Assembly (NCBI GenBank): GCA_035651635.1
Contig: DASRFK010000171.1
Coordinates: 1-39,189 of the forward strand
Direction: 5' to 3'
Length of the DNA: 39,189 nt
DNA from: JANXQE01 sp035651635
GTDB lineage: Bacteria > Verrucomicrobiota > Verrucomicrobiia > Limisphaerales > UBA8199
Shown here: positions 33,335 to 39,189 of the stretch, one piece after another
Position numbering within the stretch: position 1 is the stretch's first letter
How the letters are laid out: each line of letters begins with the position of its first letter
Position numbers and translations under genes: made by a program
Notes under the pieces: generated by a model
What the model saw: only the letters and a program-made list of their open reading frames with translations
Database searches by the model: none
What the model was told of the DNA's origin: nothing

Positions 33335-33985
33335 TCACTCGGTTTCAAGAATGGACCGCACGTAAGCATTCCGTTCGCGCTCCTCGCCCAGAGTGGTGAC
33401 AGGACCGTGCCCCCCCAGCAACTTCGTCGAGTTCGGCAGTTGCATGACACGACGGATCGACGCCTCTAGATCCGCGTGTTTGGAATCCGGCAAATCGGTC
33501 CGGCCAACCGAACCCCCGATAATCAGGTCGCCGCCCACCAAAGTATGTTCGCGTGGAAAATGATAACATACATGTCCGGGCGAGTGACCGGGAGTATGAA
33601 GCACTTCAACCTCGAGGGAACCGATGCTGAGCTTCTGCCCATCAGCGACGTTGCCGTCAGCTTTGAGCGGCGGAATGACGAATGGCAACTGGAACATCCT
33701 GGTTTGGACCTCCGGGTTTCGAGCTTTGGGTTCGTCGAGAGGATGAATGGTAATCCTGGCCGCCGGAAAGGCTTTACGCACGAGAGCATGATCGGCGAAG
33801 TGGTCGAAGTGGCCATGCGTGAGCCACAGTCCTATTACTTCCCACTTGCGCTTGGCGGCCTCTTCGAGGAGTGGTTCAACGGTATGGTCGGGTGCGTCGA
33901 AAATCACGGCCACACGAGCCGCTTCGTCGGCAATGAGAAAGCAATTGGTCATCGCAATCCCGCCTGTATTCATTAAAGTGATCAT
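33335..33985 (-). CDS. MBL-fold metallo-hydrolase (glyoxalase II-like)
   Basis: A 216-residue metallo-beta-lactamase-fold hydrolase. The zinc ligands are all visible: LTHGHFDHF (HxHxDH), TPGHSPGHV, the bridging Asp in VGGDLIIGGSVGRTDLP, and the last His in LLGGHGP. The GGSVGRTDLP segment is typical of glyoxalase II-like thiolesterases or persulfide dioxygenase relatives; the substrate is not known. No signal peptide, so cytosolic. The start ATG 33985 has no good ribosome site; internal Met codons at residues 5 and 12 are alternatives. Confidence 0.93.
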   Translation of the reverse strand: MITLMNTGGIAMTNCFLIADEAARVAVIFDAPDHTVEPLLEEAAKRKWEVIGLWLTHGHFDHFADHALVRKAFPAARITIHPLDEPKARNPEVQTRMFQLPFVIPPLKADGNVADGQKLSIGSLEVEVLHTPGHSPGHVCYHFPREHTLVGGDLIIGGSVGRTDLPDSKHADLEASIRRVMQLPNSTKLLGGHGPVTTLGEERERNAYVRSILETE

Positions 33986-34204
33986 GGCCCGCTTAGGTTC
34001 CGCCTCCCGCCTTCAGGCGGCAAGGAAATTGAAAACACCGATGAAGACCGATGCAATGCAGAACCTCGAGCAGGCACCAAACGAGGTATACTCTGCAACC
34101 AAAGTGGCAGTAGGCGGAGGCAACCACTCGGTACAGGAAAAACGGGAGGACGATCCGCCGTACCAAACTATGGCAACGATCCAGCGGAACGTGACTCCCG
34201 TGTC

Positions 34205-34219
34205 GAGAGCGCAGCTCTC
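34205..34219. repeat. GAGAGC/GCTCTC palindrome after the entericidin-like gene
   Basis: GAGAGC-gca-GCTCTC just beyond the stop of the small lipoprotein gene. There is no T run, so it is a repeat-like stem rather than a clear terminator. A second palindrome, CCGCC-ttca-GGCGG, lies at 34007-34020 in the same gap. Confidence 0.5.
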
Positions 34220-34224
34220 AACAA

Positions 34225-34362
34225 TCAAGGAGGAGTGTGCTCCTGAATCTTTTGACCGGCAGCTTCGATGTCCTCGCCGGCACCATGAGCCGTGCGACAA
34301 CCCACCGCGCCCAAGACCAGCGTCATCGTGGCAAACAGCAGCAGAACTATTCGTTTAATCAT
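34225..34362 (-). CDS. Entericidin-like small lipoprotein
   Basis: A 45-residue lipoprotein. MIKRIVLLLFATMTLVLG is followed by the lipobox AVGC (Cys22) and a short mature part GCRTAHGAGEDIEAAGQKIQ. The C-N/R-T-x-x-G-x-G-x-D-I-x-x-A/G-G-x-x-I pattern is that of the entericidin EcnA/EcnB family, small membrane lipoproteins of a toxin/antidote pair in enteric bacteria. Homologues elsewhere are mostly uncharacterised. GGAAGG lies just upstream of ATG 34362. No second ecn gene is adjacent. The lipoprotein would need the lnt product for full maturation. Confidence 0.8.
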   Translation of the reverse strand: MIKRIVLLLFATMTLVLGAVGCRTAHGAGEDIEAAGQKIQEHTPP

Positions 34363-34513
34363 AACCTTCCGTTTGTTGTTTTATGCTTGAACGGCCAGTT
34401 TTCGCTTTACCGTTCTCGCCCAACGGTGGCCCCGGCAAGGTCAAGAGACCATGGGGCCTCACCCTTAAACCGGCTGAGTGGGCGCCTTAGTACCAGGCTC
34501 AGGTGCGGGTGCG

Positions 34514-35215
34514 CTATTCACCATCCAACGGCTTTGGGGCAGCCGGTTGGAAAGGTTTGGCCGGCGCATTGGTCTGAGTAGCTTTCGGTTCGGTTTCCTT
34601 TAGAAAATTGTCGAGAATCGCCAGGTAGCTATCGAGCATGGAACCATTTTCCTCACCCAGCTCTTTGCGCGAGCTACGGGCTTGAGCCAGGGTGGACTTC
34701 GCTTCGGTTCGCAAATCGTCCAGGTTCATCTTGCCGCTGAGTAGCCCGCCAAGCAGGTCGTTGAATTTGGTTTGGGCTTCAGGCCCCGCGCCGCCAAGCA
34801 CCTGCTGCTGGACCTGCTGAATCATATTGGAATTACCCGCCAACTCGCGCAGGGCTGAGGCAAACTCAGGCGAAGCATTGGTCCGGGCAGCTACTGAAAC
34901 TTTGGCGAGGGTGTTGGAACCCTTCAGGTTTGGCTTAAGCCGAGCGGAATTGGTGACGGAGATTGGGGACAACGTCGAAAGAGTGATCGCGGAAATCTTC
35001 GAGCGAGGCAGTTTCAGCGTGCCGAGGACATCACTTTGCAGCACCAACGTATCGGCTCCCAATGACAACACCCGCCCTACATAATGGTCGCCATTAAGCA
35101 TTTCAATCTGATCGGCCCGAGTAGTAAGAGGGCCGAAGCCGGCGAGGCCAAAAACAACCCCGAGAATCGCGAGAAGCGTGGATCGGGTGAGTGAAGGCAA
35201 GCCTGGCCTTGTCAT
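34514..35215 (-). CDS. Secreted protein with N-terminal SH3/Sm-like motif and helical C-terminus
   Basis: A 233-residue exported protein. The signal peptide (LLAILGVVFGLAGF) is cut near TTRA. A short beta module follows: DQIEMLNGDHYVGRVLSLG, then LVLQSDVLGTLKLPRSKISA. This type (a xGDxxxGxVxxxxxxxLxLxxxxLGxxxLPxxxVxxI pattern) is widespread in Verrucomicrobia and Planctomycetes envelope proteins. The rest is helical, Gln/Leu-rich and probably coiled coil (NSNMIQQVQQQVLGG), with a Pro/Ala-rich tail. Function unknown. Start ATG at 35213-35215. Confidence 0.8.
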   Translation of the reverse strand: MTRPGLPSLTRSTLLAILGVVFGLAGFGPLTTRADQIEMLNGDHYVGRVLSLGADTLVLQSDVLGTLKLPRSKISAITLSTLSPISVTNSARLKPNLKGSNTLAKVSVAARTNASPEFASALRELAGNSNMIQQVQQQVLGGAGPEAQTKFNDLLGGLLSGKMNLDDLRTEAKSTLAQARSSRKELGEENGSMLDSYLAILDNFLKETEPKATQTNAPAKPFQPAAPKPLDGE

Positions 35216-35256
35216 AGTCGAACATTACGCCCTTTTTTCGATAACTGCAACGAGCA

Positions 35257-35844
35257 TCAATCGGGCGAATCGATAGGCGAAGGGTAGAACCGCGTCCGCA
35301 GAACCAGGGTTAACTGATGATAAGCGACCGTGAGCCGGCCGAAGTTTCCTGCCGATTGCGAATCGAGTTCGGATCGTTCGAGGCGTTTGGCTGTCCGGCG
35401 AAAGCGCGCGGCTAAAGCCGCCCTGAGTTCGCCCGGGGGCTCCAGACCTCGCAACAATGTGTCGACTTTATCGGCCAGCTTCCGAGCAGTGCGGATCGTG
35501 CTTAGGGCCTCCGCTTTGGTGACCTTGCCCTGATCAAAATCCTTGAACAGCAGGCACTCAAATTTGCGGCAATAGAGTGGACGCGAAGCGTAAATCGAGC
35601 ACCGGCAGCCATCAAAAGCGGCGCAAGGCTGCAGAAACCTCCAGCGCTGAAGTTCCGGCGGCCCGGACCGCGTGCGGCCATCCGGCTGCAACGGCATGCC
35701 CAACACACGCAATGCCTTGGGATCGTCGGGCGGCTGCAGTTTGACGTCAGCAAACAGCACTCCATTGCAGCACAGCCCGCAGCTCAGGCAGAGATCCTCA
35801 GGGCGACTCTCCTTGCGCTTAGGTAAAGCTTTCAACCGCTGCAT
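35257..35844 (-). CDS. YkgJ-family cysteine cluster protein
   Basis: A 195-residue cytosolic protein with the cysteine pattern of the YkgJ/CxxCxxCC family: CLSCGLCC near residue 19, then CAAFDGCRC, then the CRKFEC segment. The family is thought to bind zinc or an iron-sulfur cluster and its role is unsettled. The C-terminus is basic and helical. It lies 41 bases after the secreted protein gene's start region, on the same strand, and is divergent from the H1-tailed TIM barrel gene. Confidence 0.87.
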   Translation of the reverse strand: MQRLKALPKRKESRPEDLCLSCGLCCNGVLFADVKLQPPDDPKALRVLGMPLQPDGRTRSGPPELQRWRFLQPCAAFDGCRCSIYASRPLYCRKFECLLFKDFDQGKVTKAEALSTIRTARKLADKVDTLLRGLEPPGELRAALAARFRRTAKRLERSELDSQSAGNFGRLTVAYHQLTLVLRTRFYPSPIDSPD

Positions 35845-35875
35845 CCTAGCTTGGCAGGGCAGCCGAAGCCATGGA

Positions 35876-35996
35876 CTAATTCTAAATCTTTAATTCTCAA
35901 TTCTGAACTGAGGCAGCCCTTTGTTCATGAAATCCGCAGCACACTGGAGCGGTCGCCTTTTTAACTAAAAATTGAGAATTAAAAACTAAAATTCTG
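35876..35996. repeat. AT-rich element bounded by 14-bp inverted repeats
   Basis: TTTAATTCTCAATT (35889-35902) is matched by its reverse complement AATTGAGAATTAAA (35970-35983). Degenerate copies lie outside on each side (CTAATTCTAAATC; AAACTAAAATTCTG). The inside 67 bases are GC-rich. The element fills the divergent gap between the YkgJ gene and the TIM-barrel gene and may hold their promoters. It could be a small non-autonomous insertion or a local repeat; no target duplication is evident. Confidence 0.6.
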
Positions 35997-36062
35997 CCCA
36001 CGCACTTTCCTGTTGCCGCGAGCGCCGCCCGGGCGTTAGCCTCGTGCAACTCCAAAAACCTT

Positions 36063-37499
36063 ATGTGCGCACAACATACCAACACCTTTCCCAAGCTCCA
36101 CAACGCCATGTGGCCCGGCCTGGTCGGCAAGGGCAGCCCAGGCGCCGAACCGAGCCTCGATCTGGACACGATGCTGGATTTGACCGCTCGCGCTGAAGTC
36201 GACGGCGTTCGCTTCGACGGCGTGGATATCTTCCTGTACGATCCCCACATCAGCATTGATGTCGACGACGACGGCATTAAGCGCCTGGCCGAGAAAGTCA
36301 GTGCCAAGGGCTTTGTGGTGGGGTCGGTAGTGGCGCCAGTCTGGGCACCCACTGGTGGCGGCCCGGCCATGGGCAATGCGACGGATCGACAGAATTTTGT
36401 TGGCCAGGTGCGTAAAGCTTGTCACATCGCGAAGACGCTGCGTGACCTCGGAGTTCGCCCTCACGGGATCGTGCGCCTCGATTCAGCCTGCGGCGTAACC
36501 GACTGGGACCAGGACCCCGAAGGCAACCAACAACGGATCGCACAAACCTTCGCCGAAGCTTGCGACGTGGCTGAAAGCTTCGGGGAAAGGTTAGCGGCCG
36601 AAGGCGAGATCTGTTGGGGCGGAATGCATAGCTGGAAGAAGATGATTGACCTGCTCGAGCGAGTGAATCGCCCACGTACTCTCGGCTTTCAGGCTGATAT
36701 GGCGCACACGCTCCTTTATGTGCTCGGTTACAACGCACCCGAGGATGCGCTCCTGCCCGCCGATTGGGACTGGTCAGACCCGGCGCGCCTGGACGAAGCG
36801 CTCAAAACGCTGACCGATGCGCTGCGGCCCTGGACCATCGATTTCCACGTCGCTCAGAACGACGCAACCGTAAAAGGTTCAGGCAACCACGACAAGACCG
36901 GGCATCATTGTTTGCCGAACGATCCCAATGGCAAACTCTCAATTCCACATCACGCCGGTTTTTGGATGCGGGACGAAAACGGCGAGCCCAGCAGGGCCTT
37001 CCAGCATGTCTGCTGGGACGGTTGCATGTTTCCAAACGCCGTTATGAGCGAACCCGGCACCTGGAACGATATCCTCTCGGCCATGATTGCCGTGCGCGAC
37101 GCCCACGGCTGGGGCGAAGACGGATCGACTGAGTCCTCCCAGAATGCGCAGGAAATTACGACGCTTGTTGAAATCACGGCTGAGCTGTCTCCCAAGCCTG
37201 AACCAGCCGAACCGCCCAAAACCAAGGCAAAACCGGCCGCGCGCACCCGACGGGTCGCACCGAAGAAAAAGCACGTCACCAGGGCTGCTCCCAGATCCCG
37301 CACTGCCAAACCGGCTGTCAGGAAGCAAAGAAGCAAGCCAGCCCGCAAATCCGCGAAGGTCGCGAAGCACTCGAACAGGGCTCCTCGCGCCAAGGCGAAA
37401 AAGAAAGCCACCCGGGCAGCCAAGCGTCCGGCGCATGTCGCCCGGTCCAAGCGTGCGGTGGCCAAAAAACGGCCGACCCGACGCGGGCGCCGCCGGTAA
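36063..37499 (+). CDS. Xylose isomerase-like TIM-barrel sugar-phosphate isomerase/epimerase fused to a histone H1-like tail
   Basis: A 478-residue protein. Residues 1 to about 360 form an AP-endonuclease-2/xylose isomerase-like barrel: VDGVRFDGVDIFLYDPHISID, AKGFVVGSVVAPVWAP, ICWGGMHSWKKM, LGFQADMAHTLLYV, WTIDFHVAQNDATV. The Glu/Asp/His metal-ligand positions are plausible. From about residue 384 to the end the chain becomes a disordered Lys/Arg/Ala/Pro tail: in the last 95 residues I count 41 Lys+Arg and no Asp or Glu. Blocks like PARKSAKVAKH and KAKKKATRAAKR resemble the C-terminal domain of histone H1 and bacterial HC1/AlgP-type proteins. The frame is continuous from the barrel into the tail. 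Tail function (DNA/RNA or polyanion binding) is inferred. The next gene starts on the base after the stop. Confidence 0.9.
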   Translation: MCAQHTNTFPKLHNAMWPGLVGKGSPGAEPSLDLDTMLDLTARAEVDGVRFDGVDIFLYDPHISIDVDDDGIKRLAEKVSAKGFVVGSVVAPVWAPTGGGPAMGNATDRQNFVGQVRKACHIAKTLRDLGVRPHGIVRLDSACGVTDWDQDPEGNQQRIAQTFAEACDVAESFGERLAAEGEICWGGMHSWKKMIDLLERVNRPRTLGFQADMAHTLLYVLGYNAPEDALLPADWDWSDPARLDEALKTLTDALRPWTIDFHVAQNDATVKGSGNHDKTGHHCLPNDPNGKLSIPHHAGFWMRDENGEPSRAFQHVCWDGCMFPNAVMSEPGTWNDILSAMIAVRDAHGWGEDGSTESSQNAQEITTLVEITAELSPKPEPAEPPKTKAKPAARTRRVAPKKKHVTRAAPRSRTAKPAVRKQRSKPARKSAKVAKHSNRAPRAKAKKKATRAAKRPAHVARSKRAVAKKRPTRRGRRR

Positions 37500-37793
37500 A
37501 TGGCGCATGTCTTTGTTACGGGGGGCACCGGGTACGTTGGCAGCCGCCTGATCCCGCGCCTGAGCGAACGGGGACACACTGTCCGGGCACTGGCGCGGAA
37601 AGGCTCCGTGCACAAGCTGCCGCAGGGCTGCATCCCGGTAATTGGCAATGCGTTGGTAACGATCTCGCAGATGCTCGCTGCGCTGGTCGACGCGGTGGAA
37701 GCGCCTCCCCAGGGCGTCACCATTGTCGAGGTGAATCAGATCCGCACAACCGGACTTGCTCACCACTTAACCGCAGCTGCGGCCCGGGCGTAG
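37500..37793 (+). CDS. Internally deleted NAD(P)-binding SDR-like protein
   Basis: A 97-residue frame that begins like an atypical short-chain dehydrogenase/NAD(P)H-binding protein (HVFVTGGTGYVGSRLIPRL, RGHTVRALARKGS, then CIPVIGNAL). It then jumps directly to what looks like the family's C-terminus (VTISQMLAALVDAVEAPPQG, VTIVEVNQIR). The usual members are about 200-220 residues, so about 120 central residues are missing, without a frameshift. The remnant cannot make a full Rossmann fold and is probably non-functional unless re-purposed. Its ATG follows the previous TAA directly (TAAATG). Followed by 224 bases (37794-38017) in which I see no gene. Confidence 0.75.
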   Translation: MAHVFVTGGTGYVGSRLIPRLSERGHTVRALARKGSVHKLPQGCIPVIGNALVTISQMLAALVDAVEAPPQGVTIVEVNQIRTTGLAHHLTAAAARA

Positions 37794-38017
37794 AGCGTCG
37801 GGTCCGGACGAGGGCGATGCCTTTTTTCCAACGCATTTGCCTCGATTTTAGACAGGTGGCGCTGGTGGAGTTGAGCGCTCCGTAAGCTTTTTGAAACTCA
37901 GGAATGGCTTGGCTCCTGCTATAGCTCGTTGCAAAGACCTATGGCCAAAAAGCTGTACCGGAACCGAGTCCTGACGCGGCAGGCTCGCCAGTCGCAGCCA
38001 GACGATCAACGAACTTT

Positions 38018-38200
38018 ATGACTGCGCAAAGTCTAATCGGGTTAATCGAAGAGATGATGGACTTAAAACTCCAGCAGTACGCCGAATCCCAGATGAAACT
38101 AACGCCCGAGGTCGCGCCCTTGCTCAGGGAAAAGCGCGAAACCGACAAGCGACGTCTGGAACAGATTCGTATTGAGTTGGTCCGGTTTCTGGAAACCTGA
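38018..38200 (+). CDS. Small helical hypothetical protein
   Basis: A 60-residue, charged, helical peptide: LIGLIEEMMDLKLQQYAESQ, then LTPEVAPLLREKRETDKRRL and EQIRIELVRFLET. The composition and regular Leu spacing look like a real protein with a coiled coil, and I recall similar short verrucomicrobial proteins. There is no recognised family. The ribosome site is weak. Confidence 0.6.
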   Translation: MTAQSLIGLIEEMMDLKLQQYAESQMKLTPEVAPLLREKRETDKRRLEQIRIELVRFLET

Positions 38201-38256
38201 TTTTCAACGCAACCGGAGAATTGCCTGGCGGTGGGGTCTTACCCGGCTTTCGCCCA

Positions 38257-38275
38257 TGGCGAGTTGAACTCGCCA
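38257..38275. repeat. TGGCGAG/CTCGCCA palindrome
   Basis: TGGCGAG-ttgaa-CTCGCCA, a 7-bp stem followed by AAAATC, upstream of the ferritin-like gene. It is part of the general palindrome load of this region. Confidence 0.65.
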
Positions 38276-38341
38276 AAATCTTTGCGACCTTTCAATGAGT
38301 GCGGCACGGGTTTTCCAGGCGCACGGGTGAAAGGATTGCCA

Positions 38342-38812
38342 ATGAATGGTGCTGTGATGGCGGAGCAGGAAAAGGTAACCCGCGAGGAGATGGTGCGGTT
38401 ACTCAACGAAGATCTGGCCCGCGAGTACCAGGCGGTCATCGCGTATGTCGTGTACTCGCAGGTGCTCAAAGGCGCCGAGTACATGAGCATCGCCGAGGAA
38501 CTCGTCACGCACGCGTCCGAGGAGCTCTCGCACGCGCTCAAGATCTCGAAGCACATCGACTATCTGGGCGGGATGCCGACGGTCGCGCCCAAGCCGGTCG
38601 TGCAGTCCGACGACGCGCGCACGATGCTGCGCGCGGATCTCGACAACGAAACCGAGACGATCCGGAACTACACCCAGCGGGTGCGCGAATGCGAGGCGCT
38701 CGGCGAGTACGCGATCGCCGAGGACATCGGCGAGATCCTCCGCGACGAACAGGAACACCAGATCGATCTGGCGACGGCGCTCGGCGAGGACGTGCCGCCG
38801 ATCAAGCGTTAG
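38342..38812 (+). CDS. Ferritin-like diiron protein (bacterioferritin-like)
   Basis: A 156-residue four-helix-bundle protein with diiron ligands: Glu28 in LAREYQ (helix A), ExxH in SEELSHA (Glu61-His64), Glu103/Glu105 in DNETETIRNY, and ExxH in RDEQEHQID (Glu136-His139). Family members store iron or protect against peroxide; oligomer type is not certain. The start ATG 38342 has AAAGGA 7 bases upstream; ATG 38357 is an alternative. From about codon 30 onward codon choice shifts to G/C-ending, CpG-rich codons unlike the genes upstream. Transfer, or a join between contigs inside this conserved gene, is possible. Its stop overlaps the stop of the next minus-strand frame. Confidence 0.88.
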   Translation: MNGAVMAEQEKVTREEMVRLLNEDLAREYQAVIAYVVYSQVLKGAEYMSIAEELVTHASEELSHALKISKHIDYLGGMPTVAPKPVVQSDDARTMLRADLDNETETIRNYTQRVRECEALGEYAIAEDIGEILRDEQEHQIDLATALGEDVPPIKR

Positions 38813-39153
38813 GCCTGCGTTCGGCGATCGAACGCGTTGCGGATCCGGGCCGGCCATCGCTTCAGGGTGGCCGGCAGCGAGCGGAAGCTCCAGTACGCGG
38901 CGTACGCGGCGAAGAGCAGCGCGACGCGGCGCCAGCGCCATCTCGAGACGTGAGGGTCGGTCGCGCGTCGCCCGTTTCGCGAGTGCTTCCGACGATCCGC
39001 GCGCGGTGCGCGCCGTTCGATCGACGGGGTCGTGGCTTCGGGCACGTAGCCGCGCAATGCAACCGCAGCGCCAGCGTCGTCGCGCTGCCCGGCCGATGAA
39101 ACGAGCCGGTGCGGCGACGGCGCTGTTCGCTTGCGCGACACTCCACCGTGCAT
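38809..39153 (-). CDS. Hypothetical frame with a possible membrane segment
   Basis: A 114-codon frame in very GC-rich DNA, overlapping the ferritin stop tail to tail. The last 45 residues (VALLFAAYAAYWSFRSLPAT and PARIRNAFDRRTQA) look like a membrane segment and a basic cytosolic end. The N-terminal half is Arg-rich and may be spurious. Other frames here are also open because of base composition, so this is a weak call. The rest of the window to 39189 shows nothing clear. Confidence 0.3.
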   Translation of the reverse strand: MHGGVSRKRTAPSPHRLVSSAGQRDDAGAAVALRGYVPEATTPSIERRAPRADRRKHSRNGRRATDPHVSRWRWRRVALLFAAYAAYWSFRSLPATLKRWPARIRNAFDRRTQA

Positions 39154-39189
39154 TCATTCGAGCGCTGCGCTTGCTCGCGGGTGGCGTTC

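Noticed and set aside
37146..37499. H1-like tail as a separate downstream gene
   Set aside because: The frame is continuous with the barrel, and I see no stop, start or ribosome site between the two parts.
38399..39157. 252-codon minus-strand ORF across the ferritin gene
   Set aside because: It is antisense to a well-supported ferritin reading frame; open frames here result from high GC.

Overview
The window looks like a chromosomal contig from a member of the Verrucomicrobiota, probably Pedosphaera/Limisphaera-like. This is inferred from gene content and style, not from a marker-gene tree. The signs are a Planctomycetes/Verrucomicrobia-type cytochrome with DUF1587/1595/1592 domains, an ECF sigma factor next to a giant Ser/Thr kinase with WD40 repeats, several Tat-exported proteins of unknown function, many genes without clear Shine-Dalgarno sites, and many short palindromic or short-period repeats in and around genes.

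Layout. 1-4320 (minus): a partial secreted cytochrome-type protein and leuS, which carries an in-frame repeat insertion. 4618-6612 (plus): a secreted GDSL/SGNH esterase with accessory domains. 6706-13986: a divergent signalling locus. On the minus strand lie an ECF sigma factor, a cytosolic alpha/beta hydrolase and a possible divergent M15-like zinc protein. On the plus strand lies a 1630-residue kinase with 16 WD40 repeats. 14236-15921: lnt (minus), followed by a 149-bp tandem repeat array at 15962-16530. 16596-20030: a plus-strand operon of aldo/keto reductase, thpR and a double-SIS MurQ/GCKR-like protein. 20039-24411: small proteins, a CBM48 protein, a Tat protein, a DUF3500 protein and a DUF4404 protein. 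24456-29555 (minus): plsC, cmk, aroA, tyrA and a double CbiX chelatase. This is a housekeeping cluster interrupted by REP-like palindromes.

29680-35844: a pair of DUF4252-type genes, a PLD-type lipoprotein nuclease, a bicupin on the plus strand, an MBL hydrolase, an entericidin-like lipoprotein only 45 residues long, a secreted coiled protein and a YkgJ-type cysteine-cluster protein. 36063-38200 (plus): a sugar-phosphate isomerase/epimerase-like TIM barrel fused to a histone H1-like basic tail, an internally deleted NAD(P)-binding protein and a small helical protein. 38342-39189: a ferritin-like gene and flanking sequence with visibly higher GC and different codon choice, suggesting transfer or a chimeric contig end.

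The most unusual items are the structured 149-bp tandem array, the H1-tailed TIM barrel, the spread of short repeats into coding sequence (leuS, the CbiX tail, a small protein near 20040), and the ECF/hydrolase/M15-like/WD40-kinase locus with two recognisable promoters.
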